DNA from: Spirometra erinaceieuropaei
Lineage: Eukaryota; Platyhelminthes; Cestoda; Diphyllobothriidea; Diphyllobothriidae
Direction of reading: 5' to 3'
Assembly: GCA_902702965.1 (NCBI GenBank)
Contig: CACRXP010000614.1
Span: forward strand, 199,735-263,734
DNA length: 64,000 nucleotides
Part shown: positions 1 to 12,409 of the stretch, one piece after another
Position numbering within the stretch: position 1 is the first letter of the stretch
Layout: the number at the start of each line of letters is the position of its first letter
Translations under genes and position numbers: made by a program
The notes under the pieces: model-generated
Told to the model about the DNA's origin: nothing
What the model saw: the letters and a program-made list of their open reading frames with translations, nothing else
The model's database searches: none

Positions 1-403
1 TTCCTAGGTAATTTTTTGACGATGTTTCAATCAATCATTACCAACCATGCTGAAAAGGCGCTATTCATCTTGGCCCTTCAGCCAGTAAGCGGCGTTCGTT
101 TGTGTGGTTCTGCATTCTTTGTCTCTCGTCCATTCCACTTCTTTTTGAGATATTTTGGCTTGGGATTTTTTTCAATGTGTATACTTATCTATTACTCATC
201 GAAATGCATGCCTTCAATACATTTTCGAGCTTTCGCAGAAATACGAACTCCGGTGATGCAAGTATTTTTTCCATTCTAATGTGTACACAATTTCAAGGGT
301 GCGCATTAATGTTTGAGACTGGATGCCCCTCCTTTTAGCCGTAAGTTGGTGTTTGTAAATGCCGCGTGGAAACCGCTCCTCTGGATCTTTGATACTTGCA
401 AGC

Positions 404-505
404 CCCGTTATCAGAAACAAATATTTTAGAGATGGCATTCTAATCGAAGTTGCCTCGCATGGCGCGACATTTACGTTAAAGCCGGACTTGATACTGCCAG
501 CACAA
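404..505 (+). other. Conserved coding-like block at the outer end of arm A
   Basis: A frame containing CLAW, RD, YVKA and LDTAST is shared with the reverse strand at about 50160-50260. In arm A it is interrupted by a TAG after KQIF; in arm B it is open over the aligned part. It may be a lost or alternative exon between the 5' five and the 3' eleven exons of the family, but no splice sites are evident. It could equally be conserved intron sequence that happens to read through. Confidence 0.35.
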
Positions 506-1089
506 AAGACGCGTGAACAATAGACAGGGGCAAAGCAGAAGGACCGTACGCTTTTAATGACCGCTCACTCGTCTTCACAAGGCAGACGCTAACTGCCGAA
601 CTCAATACACCCTCTGTCTAGCAGGAGTTTGACGTCTATGTAGGCAGTCAGAAGCACGATAGAAGAACGAATTCGCTTTCACCAATCACATTGATTTTCA
701 CTTGCGGCCGTTGCCTTTGGAAATACGTTCAAGGCTCATTAACAACGTGTTTTTATTTCTGTTTATCCAACTGAGTCTTTTTCAATTACCTCTGAACATA
801 AGGCGCAAAGATGGGATACATCTTTAAGAAAAATGTCGTTTAGCGCATATAAATGCTATAAGTTGTTTCGTTTTGGCGTGCCATTAAGTGCCGGTTAGTG
901 GACATCAACTCTCTATTCGATTTGGATTTTAGCTCATATGATCACATCAAATTTGGAAGCGTGCTTGGAAAGCTAAATTTTGAACTTGCTCCTGGTTCGC
1001 GCCTTTTTGTCCAACACGTTTAAGAGTGCAGTGTGGCGAGTGGTGTTTGAATTAAACGAAAACGCATGGAGGACTATATGTGGCCAATT

Positions 1090-1250
1090 AGAAATGGATA
1101 AATCTATCTCCGCGCTGTTTGGTCATGCAGTGGAACAAGCCCTGCAAAACACGAGTGTCTGCGTTTTTATCTAATAACTGTGCTCCCAGCTCGAATGGAT
1201 GCTTCCGCAAGAGAAGCAATAAAATATTGTATCGCATACCTAATAGAATT
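1090..1250 (+). other. Conserved coding-like block upstream of copy A exon 1
   Basis: After a possible acceptor (GGTCATGCAG) the frame reads WNKPCKTRV and then NNCAPSSNGC. The mirror block in arm B at about 49440-49550 reads RNKTWKTGV and SSCAPSLNGC in the same alignment. A second shared frame contains FGHA, EQ and SVC and ends in a stop in both arms. No matching donor is visible in either arm, so exon status is unresolved. Confidence 0.35.
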
Positions 1251-1476
1251 TTCTGAGATAAAACGCAAAAAAATCAGGACGAATAAAATTAGGAAAACTT
1301 AAAAAATGTGTTCTTAATCGTACTTCATCAAAGGTGATTAATCAACGTGAAATACTGTGCTTCCGCACTATGAACTATCGTAAACATTATCAGAGCGGGT
1401 AATGATTTTAAATGCAACAAATAACCTACCTCCACGTTACCTGCAAAATGAAGAAAAAGTGTTTATTTGCTTTCAG

Positions 1477-4400
1477 GGGGAAAATACTACCGACTGACGG
1501 TGTTCTTTCCTGAGATACAGGGTATTACACAATTCTACATCGCGTCTCTTCAGCCAACCAACATAGAGGCAAAGTACTGGCTAAATGTTGAACATATTGC
1601 CGTCGCATTGTTGTCCAATCGTACGTCTTGCGGACTGCGCAAAAACTGTTATATTTGTGTGTTTACTACTACTTCGTCTTACCATTGCATTTCCGACCAT
1701 AAGTTCCAATTACTTCTCTGGCCGCAAAATTTAGGGATCTTTCTGTCACAGTATTGACAGTAGTTAATCCAAAAAGCAGCAAATAAAAATTAAACGAAGA
1801 ACAGAGATTGTTTTGTAATTCTAAACAAGCAACTCGGCCTCTTTATGGTCAACTTTTTTACGGCGTTTTCAAATAGAAATTTTTAAGTTTTCTGATGCAA
1901 TACTTCACTCTTTAAGGAACATTTGGCTATGAAAATAACAATCTGCCAGATATGTCCGAAAATGTGACAGAGGTGGAACTGGTCTGGCCGTTGCTATTCG
2001 CGGTAGATGTTTCACAAGTAAGTAACAACCGTAACAGTTGCCTTCCGCTTTTCCACACGGAGTATCGGATTGCTCACCATATACCGATGTTACGGACTTA
2101 AATATAACATGCAGAGTAATGCCCTAAGTTTCCTTCTTTTTGATGCTTTTATGACATCCCTTAAGAGGGTGCTGTGAATTACGCGTAAAGCAGAATTCTT
2201 TGTGGATAAAAATACCTAATAGTCCACATTGCAATGTAGCGACTATTGGCAGTGTTACATAAATAAAGGAATTTACCGGAACCGTCTTTGAAAACGTGTC
2301 CCGCCAGCAAAGTTTGAGATGAAGGAAAAGTGTTTTTGGTAGTGAACACTCAAAATGTTGGGTGGAATGACACGAAGGAATGGTAGATGGAGGCTCACTG
2401 ATCATTTCTATGAAACTCACTTTTACCGTCGTGCCTATTATGCTATCTCGATCCCAATCGACGGCCGCACAGCGGCGCAATTCAGAACGGTATTAGAGAC
2501 AAACACCAGAGCGACTGGAATGGTGAATGCCATTGTATATTCCCGACGGGAACTGACAAGGCAATGGGCCCGTGGCTCAGTGATTAGAACTGTTGGTATT
2601 CTAACCAACAGGTCCCGAGTTCGAGTCCAGGTGCTCCACATTTTGGGGTTGGATTTGACTGTCTGACTACGGCTAATTATCCGAAAATAGTCATTCTACT
2701 CTGCCTGTCTGCCTAGAGGAAACAAATTAATATGACTGATGTGTTGCGCAGCTAATGTTCGACCAATAATTCCATCGGAAGCGATAAGGCGCCATCGGTG
2801 TACAACGTGAAAAGGGAGGATAATTCTATCAACATCCATTAGGAAAGCTGACAATGTTTCACATAAAAAATGCAACAAAACCCTAACAGTCTGTTAGCGT
2901 TTTTGCAAATGACTTAAGATAATCAATGACTAACCAAATAAGAAGGCAAATTTTCAAACATTTTGCAGTGTTGGCGTCCACTGCTGGGAACAATAAAATT
3001 CTCCATGTTTTCAGTTGCAAGTAAACCACCGGCAACGTTGTTATATGCACAATTTTCAGTGACATTTTCTCGTTTGTGGCCCATGTCCCTGTGAGAAAGT
3101 GAGTGATTTTTTTGCAAGCAGCAAATGATGGTAGACTGGTCTCCGATTATTGGGTTTCTCTCCAAATTTCAGATTCTTTGCTACTCAGTTAGCCAGGAGA
3201 TTTGTGGATATCCACACTCTTGCGGTGGGTGATTCTGTAAAAATATGTGGGCTATTTAATTCATTTACACCGTTTTTGTCGTTGAATTACCAGATGCATT
3301 GCTTTCATCTGATTTCAGATGATCTAGTTTCGAAAACGGAACACAACCGTACGGTTATGAGATACAAAGCAAAACAAGGAAAAGAAAGAATGTCGTTTTA
3401 TACCTGCGAATATCGGAAGGATGATCAGTACGACATCGTCTCCTATCGACATCACTGGTCCGGTAAGTGTAGCCTCTCAGTCGGTTGAATGATTAATATG
3501 CTAAAAGGCCGCATCGAAGCTGACAGTGGACAGATCGCAAGCCGGCCTAGGCATACGGCGCCTGGTGCAACTTTATACTCAAAATATATATTATCCTTGT
3601 AGGTTTGGATGACTTTCGGGGTAAAAACAAAGCGTGGCAATCCGCATCGGCTGTGTTTGAACTAAAGTGGCTTCTAAATTACAGGAGTTCACCGGAACAA
3701 CAGGTATGATGTAGCAGTTTCTATCGATGTACTTTTAATCTGTGCCGTCGCAGCAGAGAATATATTGGCGTAAGCTTTACGCGATTGTAGAGGAATGCTC
3801 GTTCGCCGGTATCGACAAACATATTGTTTTTTTGTTTGGCATTCTTTTGGGTAGCATGTGCTTTGAATTGCTTGCAGAGGGAAGGAACTATGGAAGAAGA
3901 ACTTAAACTAAGTCGATTTTTTTGATGCAATCACCGCTACATTAGACCGAAATATTCAATATATTTCTGTTTGCCTTCGGGTGAAGCCATTCTCCATCTT
4001 TTGGGTAATATATAGAGTGAGCCTTTCGGAAACCAATGACACTACACTGATCAAGTTATTGTTTGACTTTTCATAGGATATGAATTGGTGCTCGATAAGG
4101 TCATATTTCATCGACCAAAACAAATGCCAACCTCTTGAAACAATATCTGGTGAATATGGAAGGTGGGGTGGGGCTTCTCAGACAAACAAGTATAGAGTTT
4201 TCTCCACTCTTTGTGTATTAGGGTGCATAGCGTTTTCATGTTGATAGATAATTTTGTCATATTCATCCACCATATTCTGGCTGTTATTTGGCTGAAATTA
4301 AGAAATTGCTATTGTCGAAGTCCACCAGTAACGGTTTGAGATAGCTTCAGCAATCCGGCAACAACACTTCTTTATGGTACCGATATTCGTGCAGGATAAT

Positions 4401-7400
4401 TTTATTTCGCTGAATACTGAGCTCTAGCATTAGTATTTATCGCCGACCGGACGTATTTCAGGGTAGGTTTACCTAAGGATAGGGCAGCAGATCAATTTTT
4501 GTCAACATTCATCCAAATCGAAGGCAATGTCTCCATAAAATCATTGTCGTTGTCGCAATCATTTGGATCCGGTGTGGACAAACCCAATCAGGGGCTTTGG
4601 GTGAAGGGTTCCTTTCAGGGTTTGGAGGTTCCGAATTAGAAAGACCTAAAATCATATGCAGAATCAGGGCAGATTGCGGTCTGCTGTGCGGAAACCAGGT
4701 CGTGTGCGACAAACATGGACAGGTTGTTTCTTATTCCTAACCACAGCACCTGGATCGGGCATCCGTCGTCCTGATATTTTTGGTCGCCCGGCGAGGAAGG
4801 AGAGTGAAAGGCAGGTGCTGCGCAAGTCTGTCAGCACTATAATCTGGTTAGTTCACCAGCAAGTCAACATCCTGTACTTACCACATTACGATCAATCTGT
4901 CACTGGCGAATGATTATAGGACAGGGGTTCACAGTGCCTCCGTCTCTGGACGACGTTCAATTTAAATCAGTTCTGTAAGCATTGAACTCAAGTGGCGCAG
5001 ACGTTTGTGTTGAAACTAAGTAAGTTCAGATATCTCAAAGATGAAAATAAAAGGAAACATCATCAAAGTACTGCAATTCATAAACGATCTTTATAATGTA
5101 ATTTGGTAAGCACTGCTTCGCTTTCGTGTGCCTATCGTATCACAATGTAATAGCAAATATCATGCGAATGTATGCGGTTTTCACAGCCGACCCTATTTTG
5201 CGGTCTAAAAGTGTTATTTACGGAGTGTGTTGTTACCGTGAACCAAATATCTTACTGGCGGTGGAGGAACTTGGATGGACAATTACGAACATAACCCCTG
5301 GTCAAACGGCTTAAATTGTTGCGCTAAGGACTACCTATAAGCAAGCTCTGCCCGTACATCCCTAAGTGGACAGGGGAAGGTACCCGCAGCCTTGCTTTAA
5401 AACAACACCGATTTAAGGCTTGCGAGCTACAGAAGGCCTCATTTATCATCATCCTTGCGATTAGTATCCTGACAATGCAGTTTGCAAAATTTTTTTCCGA
5501 GAACAACCTTTTTTCTTGCCACCAGATTAAACCAGTCTTTTTAAGATTATGATGCAGGCAGAAAAAAATGTCCCTTGATATTTTCAGCAAATAGTTAGCA
5601 AAAGAATATTTCGCTTACCATCAACTAGCTTGCTACAAATCAGTGGTTAAAAAAATACTCAACTGAGTTAATTGCAGAAACTAAAGTGCCTTCTCAATGG
5701 GAAACCCCTGTGCTCTGGATTGACGACCACATCTCAGTGGGGAATGTGTCGTAAGTGTTATTATTTAAAATATAAATACATGGTTTACTTCGTTATAACT
5801 TTTCGAACAGCAAATCTAAAGTATTGCGATTACCTTGTGAAATGCCTACTGTACTTTTCTATCTTTTTCAGAGTTGAGTACCGATAACCAGTCGTACGCC
5901 TTCATCCACGTTGCCAAGAGGACGGCGTCAACAAATATATCCCGATATGTTTGCAGAACGGAGAGCGATAGTCAAACGCAGACGATATATTGGCACGGTA
6001 ACTGTGTATTTTTATATTTTGTGTCAGTAGTACAACACCTAACTCTGTGACGCTATTATAAACAATGTGTTTGAAATGAAAGGCTGACATATTTGCAATA
6101 CTGGAATAAATCGAGATTTACTTAAACTAGAGAAAATAAATTTGCCCTTTCGTAACTTCAACTGAAGACGCTTAAGCAAATTGCATTTTCCTATATCTAC
6201 CAGTCCACCACATAGCCTCATACCATTCAAAAGACTTAGCATTCGACGAATTAGTTAGTAATTTTATGTAACTGAGTGTTTTTCGAAGCGGACGTAGTGC
6301 CAAGCATACTGTTCGTGAGGGAATTGGTCTCATATATTTTTGTAAATTAATAAACCTAGTACACTTCCATTATTAAAAATCAAAGGTATCACGGCAGCTA
6401 GAATTGTTTGAGCCAGCGTAATTTTTTGGTTTCTTTTTTTGTAATCGGGCAGGCAGTTACAACGCCACGTTCAAAGAACGCATTCCAGGTTGGTTTCGAG
6501 GTTTACATCGCGCACATTAAGGCTTACCTTACTGGACTCTGCTAACTGTGCACCGGCAATGCTGAGAAATTAAAGATAACGCATTTTAATGACGTTTTCA
6601 AAGATTGCACCATTACGTTCGCAAACTCAGACCATTGTTTTCCTTTTGTGAACAGAATATACAACCCCTGTCAGTAATGCAACATTGACGATAACAATGG
6701 AAAATTACCTAAAAGAAGCTAAAATTGTGCTTGGCGCGGAAGAAGATATCTTGGTTAGTGTATCTCCTGATTCGGTCTTTTCGACGAGATGCCTCACTGC
6801 TAACGGAAAATGGATATGTGAATTTCATTTCCGTAACGCCAATATAAGCGTGCTGAAATACGATGTAAGTAGCATGTACATTTATTCTTCCCTGTGAAGA
6901 CAGGAAAGGAAAAACTATTTTGAGTAACTTTTGCCACAGAATCTTTGTAGCAACTTTCTGGAATTAATTCAAATGACATACTCTCCATGGGGAACCAATT
7001 GCAACATTTATTACCATGCTGCATATAAACATTCGGGTTACCGCCATAAATTAGAGGTGGATTCAAAGCTAGTGTAAGGAAACTTGTGGTTTGTTGAGAA
7101 TCTGTTTAGCTCCCCGACTATTGGCAAACTGTCGTGTTTGGCAAATTAACCAAAATACCTTAATACCACCTACTGGACGCGCTCCTACTTGCTATCACAT
7201 TTGACGTACAAAAATACGTCTTACTCATTGAAGTCATTAATCCAAAATATCAAGCGAAGAGAATCGTTGATTCAGCCACAAAGAATATGCCTATCTACAT
7301 GATTTCGGGATCTCAGAAGTTCATGTTTATCAAAAAAAGTCTGTCATATCGTCTGAGCTTTAACCTATATAATGGCAAATACTGTAGCAACTGTTAACGG

Positions 7401-9394
7401 CAGGTAGCAGATAAACATTTGGTTTATTGACATGGTGTCATCGAATAGAGTTGAGGTCGCAGTCAATGCGGAGGAGACCATATTTATTTACAGCTTGAAA
7501 ATTCTGTTTGTTCGGAAGTTACTTACGGTCTTTAGTTAAATAGTTTTCTTGGTCAAATCGCTGTCCTGGGTTAGAATCCAAGTGAGGCAGCCGTGGTTTT
7601 CACAAAAGAGTCAAATGAAACTGTTAAATTTACCAAACACCTACGGATTTTGTAAATTAATCGAGAACATATTGGTACACCAGCTATATTTGAAAAAGTA
7701 TTCTTCCAGTTCCAATTTTTTTTGCCCTCCTTGCATTCATTGGATTAGTAGGAGTTTTATGCCTTCTTTAACCTTTTTAAATTGAGTTAACCGGCCTGAA
7801 AATTGACCAAGAAAACATTGTATACGGTTTTCTCTAAAACGTTGGATCGCAGTATTGATAAGAAAACTTCCACTAATTACTAAAAGTGATTTACTCACAA
7901 CTGAATTTCTCTAATTTCGGGAAACAGCTGCTGTTGTAGACACAAGTATGAATTCATTGTTTTGAGGAAATTATGTTGGACAGTTATTCTCATCTTTCCT
8001 GAAGAGGAAACTAATGTAGGCACATAACCAAGCTGCTGCTGATGCGCTGTTTTGAGCAATATATTCAGGACCCGGTCCTTTTTCCATGTGGAAGAAGCGT
8101 ACGCCTTCGAAAGATCAGACCATGACCGTGATGATAACCAGCGAGCCTAAGCATCATGTGAGTGACAGTGTCATTCTAAAGATTTAATGTGAGTGATTAC
8201 GACCTATGTCGACTCCTGTGATTTGTCCACCTCGAGGATGAGTGATCACATGTCCCATAAACTCAATGCCAGTGATCACCTGACTTCCATCGCGACATAT
8301 TTGTCAACAGACAAATACTCATTTGTACGTGAAATGTTAAAAGAGTTCTCACGTGGACTTGGTCGCTTTAGTCTGCTAATAGCATTTCAGCCATTATTTA
8401 ATGCATATTTAGTCTTCTTGCGTCTTCTTAGCCTAAGGACAATCGATATCCATCCTGAAGTGTAGCTGACAAGACGCTTATTCAAAAACACAGGCTGCCA
8501 TTTACTGAAATAACACATAATGCGTTAATGTTAGGCCTATACTCAACACTTAACCAAATCATGATAAGCTATTTCCACCCGGACTCTGAAGACAACAGTG
8601 ATAGATAAAATACCGTATCCGGATTTGTGGACCTGACGATAACTCGGAAAAAATGTGAAAAACCTGAAGCAAGTAGTGACTTTCATTAACCTCTATTAAA
8701 TCTAATCGGACCGCTAAAAAATATACGGTTGAAGACAAGGAATTCAGTCATCAACAGTCGACGTGCTCTCCTTCTAAACTTCCGGTGGTTGTTTATCGTT
8801 TTGCGGTCAAACTTTTTACGCAGAAAGACGATTTTCATATAGGATCTCGGATTCGACGAAGAATGAGGCCCCTCATAGTAGTTTTTTTTAATCCACCGTC
8901 ATCGTCGAGTAGACATGTCCACTCGCGCTGATATCCTCGTTTACTTTGAGATATGAAGAATGTGTTGAGAGAAGGCGCATTTACACCAAAGCCTCACAAA
9001 AAGATTTTGAGAAGTTCTGTTCAGTGAGAGCCGACAGAACGTCGCTGAAAAAGCTTAAACTTTATTCACGAGTTCATTCAAATTGCAAGACATTTTGAAA
9101 GTACTTTTGCACGGGCGCTGCAAAGAAGTCTTATTTTCATTCAAGGGCATCACAACTACGTCGGAACAAATTCCTCTGACTGGAAGGTCCAAAAGGATAG
9201 GCGGGAGGTACGAAATCTGCGATGACATGTTGATGACAAATCTGCACGATGAAGAACCTTTTGACGAATATAGACAAATGTACGACCTCTGCTCGTCTAG
9301 CTATCACATCAGGATTCTGGATATGTATTTACAGTGTATTTTTTCAAAGGGACCTATTTTTTCCTGTCAACCGAGGGTACAGGTTAAAGAGTGA
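1477..9394 (+). CDS. Copy A: 11-exon cysteine-rich, probably extracellular protein (5' end missing)
   Basis: Product not recognised. Exons: 1477-1620, 1917-2017, 3173-3224, 3319-3462, 3603-3703, 4077-4149, 4619-4698, 5678-5750, 5872-5997, 6656-6864 and 9146-9394. Every intron is GT..AG and the phases join: after two leading bases the exons total 1350 bp, which is 449 codons plus a stop, with no internal stop. All eleven recur in copy B at the same length, except that the last is 15 bp longer there. The protein has many cysteines and N-glycosylation sequons and no obvious membrane span. Segments such as SFYTCEYRK and SRYVCRTES carry the Y-x-C pattern of Ig-like domains, which is only a hint at fold. 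Donors at 3225 (GTGGGT), 4150 (GTGAAT) and 4699 (GTCGTG) are weak. The first exon starts in mid-codon, so upstream exons are missing; copy B shows what they probably are. Confidence 0.68.
2566..2880 (+). mobile_element. tRNA-derived SINE in an intron of copy A
   Basis: The head at 2566-2640 resembles a tRNA gene: an A-box-like TGGCTCAGTGATTAG from 2573, an anticodon-arm-like hairpin CTGTTGG..CCAACAG and a B-box-like AGTTCGAGTCC at 2618-2628, ending GGTGCTCCACA. A non-tRNA body follows. The same insertion, diverged, sits at the mirror position in arm B (about 47820-48135), so it predates the inverted duplication. It is a SINE rather than a working tRNA gene because the arms do not close properly and a body follows. 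Confidence 0.7.
5126..5314 (+). other. Conserved coding-like block within copy A
   Basis: An open frame of 62 codons contains CCYREPNILLAVEELGW and NITPGQTA. Arm B (about 43990-44150, minus strand) retains GCYRELNTLLAVEQLG in the aligned frame, followed by a stop. It lies between two modelled exons of copy A whose phases already join without it, so it may be an alternative exon or a lost one. No clear acceptor precedes it. Confidence 0.3.
8701..8931 (+). other. Conserved block with an NRTAKK...RMRPLIV frame, arm A
   Basis: An open frame from 8701 contains SNRTAKKY, TQKDDFHIGSRIR and RMRPLIV, with a stop at 8929. The same frame occurs in arm B (40614-40399, ending HCRRR and stop) and in copy C (about 63240-63035, with a one-base frameshift). 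It lies between the last two modelled exons of copy A. No acceptor precedes it in any copy, so it is either an alternative 3' end or a separate short coding unit; an old element is also possible. Confidence 0.4.
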
Positions 9395-9732
9395 ATTGTT
9401 TATTTTGACGTAGTTGTTTGCATGTGCCCTGGTCTGCATATAATGTTGGAGTTTGAAACTCTGTTTTTGTGTATAAAGGAAATCACAACAAGCCGTAAGT
9501 GGGGCAACACGCAGAATTTAATAATGTCCTTTGTTTCCTGAATTGTTAAAACGAAAACGAGCACCATGCGTCTTAATTACTGGTGATTCAACAGAGAGGA
9601 CGCCCGGGACAATCGCTTGTGACAGAAACCTAATCGGGAGCCATTGCTTATCAGATCGACTAGAGTGCTTACGCTAATGGAATTTTAGTTTGGGCAGGCA
9701 GCACGCGAGTCACAAATCGACCGGACCAGCAT

Positions 9733-10117
9733 TTGACGCTCTTGCTTTTAGAAGGCGTAACATTCAGCGAATTGTGTAGCATACATTTATCTATTGAGGC
9801 GGAAATGGGCAGACCTAGTGCCGTGCAAACTGTCACGCCCAGAGCAGGCTCGTTTATTTACGTGAATTATTTACCTGACTCACGTAAATTGATAAGCGTT
9901 TACATTTACAACTACGTTGGGAAACTTATGGACAAATGCAATGGACAGCTAACATATTATTTTGTTTCTTGTTATGATCGTACAGCCAATTACGACAACA
10001 CAATCAAGGAACACATCCCAGATTGCGCTTGGCGCGGAAGATGATATGCTAGTTAACATGTCTCGTTATGCGCACATTCAGACGACGTGTGGACGTACGA
10101 TGCAGAGAAATAAATGA
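9733..10117 (+). pseudogene. Partial tandem copy of exons 9-10 of the family, truncated
   Basis: A frame from 9733 contains GSFIYVNYLPDSRK and YFVSCYD, loosely like exon 9 (SYAFIHVAKRT...). It runs without a clear intron into ALGAEDDML (in a shifted frame), which matches LGAEEDIL of exon 10. The match to exon 10 breaks off in mid-exon near 10090 and jumps to sequence resembling the intron before exon 10, which marks a tandem-duplication junction. The exon-9 relation is weak. Confidence 0.4.
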
Positions 10118-10189
10118 TAACGCATTTCGATGATGTTTCCCGTGAGTCCACCTAACACTTTCACGAACTCGGCCCACCTATTATTTTGT

Positions 10190-10397
10190 AAATATAACCC
10201 CCGTCGATAATGAGGCATTGGCGGAAACAATGGCAAGTGACCTAGATGAAGCTGGCACTGCGCTTGGTGTGAAAACGGACGTCCTACTTAGCATCAGTCC
10301 TGATGCGGACATTCAGACGACATGGTTCATTGTCAACGCAAACTGCGTTCGTGATATTCGCTTCCACAACGACAATATAAGGCTACTGAAATACAAT
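10190..10397 (+). pseudogene. Copy A' of exon 10 (splice sites lost)
   Basis: The open frame contains ALGVKTDVLLSISPDADI and FHNDNIRLLKYN, closely matching exon 10 of copies A and B. The acceptor region has lost its AG (GTAAATATAAC where copy A has GTGAACAGAATATAC) and the donor is GC instead of GT at 10398. The surrounding 10080-11130 is a direct duplicate of 6560-7540. With both splice sites gone this copy is presumably not used. Confidence 0.6.
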
Positions 10398-11555
10398 GCA
10401 TATACCCTGTCCTATATACTTGGGTGTTTGGGAGAGAAAAGGAGATTATGGATGAGTTTCGGTTTTGTATCTTTGCAGCAAACTTTCGGAATTCATTCAA
10501 GTTACACAATCTTCATTGAGAATTTGTATTGTATACAGCATGTGGGAGCGCAACATTTATTATCATAAAGCACACAAACATCCATGTTATCGTCATCGAT
10601 TAGAATTAAATTCAGAGCCCCTACAAAGAAAGCCTGGACATTTGTTTATCCGGCTGACTACGGTCAACCTATAGCGTTTAGCAAAGGGACCAAAACTGCC
10701 TGGGTATAACCCGTCAAATGTGCCCCCTCTTCCTTCTAAGATATTTTGTGTACAAAAATACGCATTGTCCGGTTGACAATTATTTTAGACATAAGTCATT
10801 AATGCAAAATGTCAAGAACAGAATGCTTTTGATTCAGTGATCATGAATATGCCTATCCGGCTGCTTTCTGAATCCCATAAGTTCGTGGTTGTCGTCATAA
10901 TTATGTAATATTGAATACAATTTAACCTATCGTACTACGTATTTAGTCGCCATATTTAACAACAGGTAGCATGTAATCATTTAGCTTATTCATCAAAATT
11001 CGTCGATTTAAGTGCGTTTACAGACAACGACTGAGGAATCGCATGTAAATGCAGCTTAAAAATTCGGCTTGTCTGTGATGTAGATCGCTTTAAGTCTTCC
11101 GACTTTTGGTAACCTACGGTATGCAATTAAATGGGTCATTTCATCCAATCACGAGAGCTCAGCGACCTCGATGCCATTGCAGTCCGTGGAAGCAAGAGCA
11201 AGGCTTGAGTACAGCCTGCGACCCAACCATCTATACTAAGAACCCCCACTGGTTGTTATGAGATTAGAGACACTTGTCCTCGCTATCGTGAGTTTAAATT
11301 CCAGGAGGCTTTTTCCCGTTCCTGCATAATCCACTTGATACGTGTACAATATTTCACGATTTTGGAATCAGAAAATACTTAATAGCGGTGATTTAGTTTC
11401 CTTTTAGAATATGTTGGTGTGTATGCTTAAATGACGTCCATATCCATTTTGTGGATCAACCGTCATTTCGCCCACATGGGATTTGTCCGCCGCCCATTGC
11501 ATCTGAAGCTCTCTAATGTAAAAATACTCCACTCGGTTAGTCTTTTTTAATCAAA

Positions 11556-11796
11556 GATTTCGTCGAGGATAATATGTTTGTTTGTACAGAAGACCACAAT
11601 CGCACACTGCGCGAAGGTCTAGCATACAACGTTCTAGTACAGCACATCATTATGCTTCCGGATTATAAAATAGACAAAATGAGGAAAGGTTACGGCTTTG
11701 ACATGCTTAAGACAAACCCAAAGGTCAGACGCTGTATGCTCTATAATTTTTTATGGGTTCTGTTGAAGCATCAGTTTTATCTCGTGCAACGAAGAT
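11556..11796 (+). other. Exon-like block with an FVED...ED..T...GLAYN frame
   Basis: After a possible acceptor (TTAATCAAAG) the frame contains DFVEDNMFVCTEDHN, EGLAYN and DKMRKGYGF and stays open to 11796. A paralogous block occurs at 28036-28190 on the same strand. Two copies 16 kb apart that keep the frame despite base changes suggest a real exon of an unmodelled gene, perhaps a member of the same cluster. Product unknown. Confidence 0.4.
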
Positions 11797-11841
11797 AAAA
11801 CACATGCGGCATGTTTCAGCCTTCTCCAGAAAGTCTTAGAG

Positions 11842-12084
11842 ATGAAAAATGAGATAAAAAACCTAAACATAGAGATGGAAAAGTTGAGGAAACTTCCTCG
11901 CTATTCACCCATAAAGAGAAAGCCGGCGACGTCAGACCCTCAGAAAACAAACGGAAAATATTTCAGCACAGTCTCATTAACTGGATCAGCCGCCAAGGAA
12001 GAAGGCAGCCCGTCTAAGGAAGAAATCACAACTGAGAACCGACCTCTTCTGCAAGAAAAGAACGACAGAGAAGGATCTCAGTAA
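11842..12084 (+). pseudogene. LINE ORF1 N-terminal remnant
   Basis: An 80-codon frame, lysine- and glutamate-rich, with a heptad-like start (MKNEIKNLNIEMEKLRKL) that could form a coiled coil, then a Ser/Pro-rich stretch. Its position just upstream of a recognisable ORF1 C-terminal part supports assignment to the LINE. No zinc knuckle is visible. Confidence 0.5.
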
Positions 12085-12409
12085 ACGCAGAAGCGCCCCA
12101 GGGCGTCCCGAAAAGAAAAAGCAGGTCTGATTGTCCGTATGAGTGAGCAGAGTCCACACGCAGTGCCAGCAAATACCACACTTCCGAAGGATGTATCGCA
12201 CGACCAAGAAGACTCGGTGGGTTAGGAACCCTGTGGTAGCTATACCATGACAGCCGTCTCTGAGTCAAACTATGATTACGACGGAAATTGGCGATATGCT
12301 GACCGCGCGTGTAACAATAAACACGGGGGCTCTCTACCAAACAGGCATCTCTACCGAAAGCGTAATATCTCCATAAAGTGAGCTGCTGAGTTAAATTCTT
12401 CGACTGCAA

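Larger units (their letters stand above)
300..9720. repeat. Arm A of a large inverted duplication
   Basis: This segment matches the reverse complement of about 39500-50340. Collinear landmarks are the block at 404-505, all eleven exons, the SINE, the conserved introns, the Cys-rich last exon and the outer motif CTGCCTGCCCAAAC (about 9700 here, 39610 in the other arm). Introns have many substitutions and indels, so the duplication is old. The arm boundaries are estimates. Confidence 0.8.

Noticed and set aside
2566..2640. A functional tRNA gene
   Set aside because: A- and B-box-like segments are present, but the acceptor stem does not pair and the anticodon arm has an oversize stem. A conserved non-tRNA body follows, so it is the head of a SINE.
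3721..3930. Exon at 3.7-3.95 kb of copy A
   Set aside because: The DNA is similar between arms, with a frame reading CFELLA, but arm A has stops and no splice sites match. It is treated as a conserved intron.
5324..5590. Minus-strand 88-codon ORF as a gene
   Set aside because: It lies in an intron antisense to copy A. The arm B counterpart is not open in the same frame.
1477..9394. Tick lipocalin or other named secreted family
   Set aside because: The cysteine-rich extracellular look suggested it, but no lipocalin signature or cysteine spacing fits, and the LINE and PLE types point elsewhere.
9733..10044. A new intact gene at 9.7 kb
   Set aside because: Its 3' half is a frame-shifted copy of exon 10 sequence and it breaks off in mid-exon, so it is a duplicate fragment.
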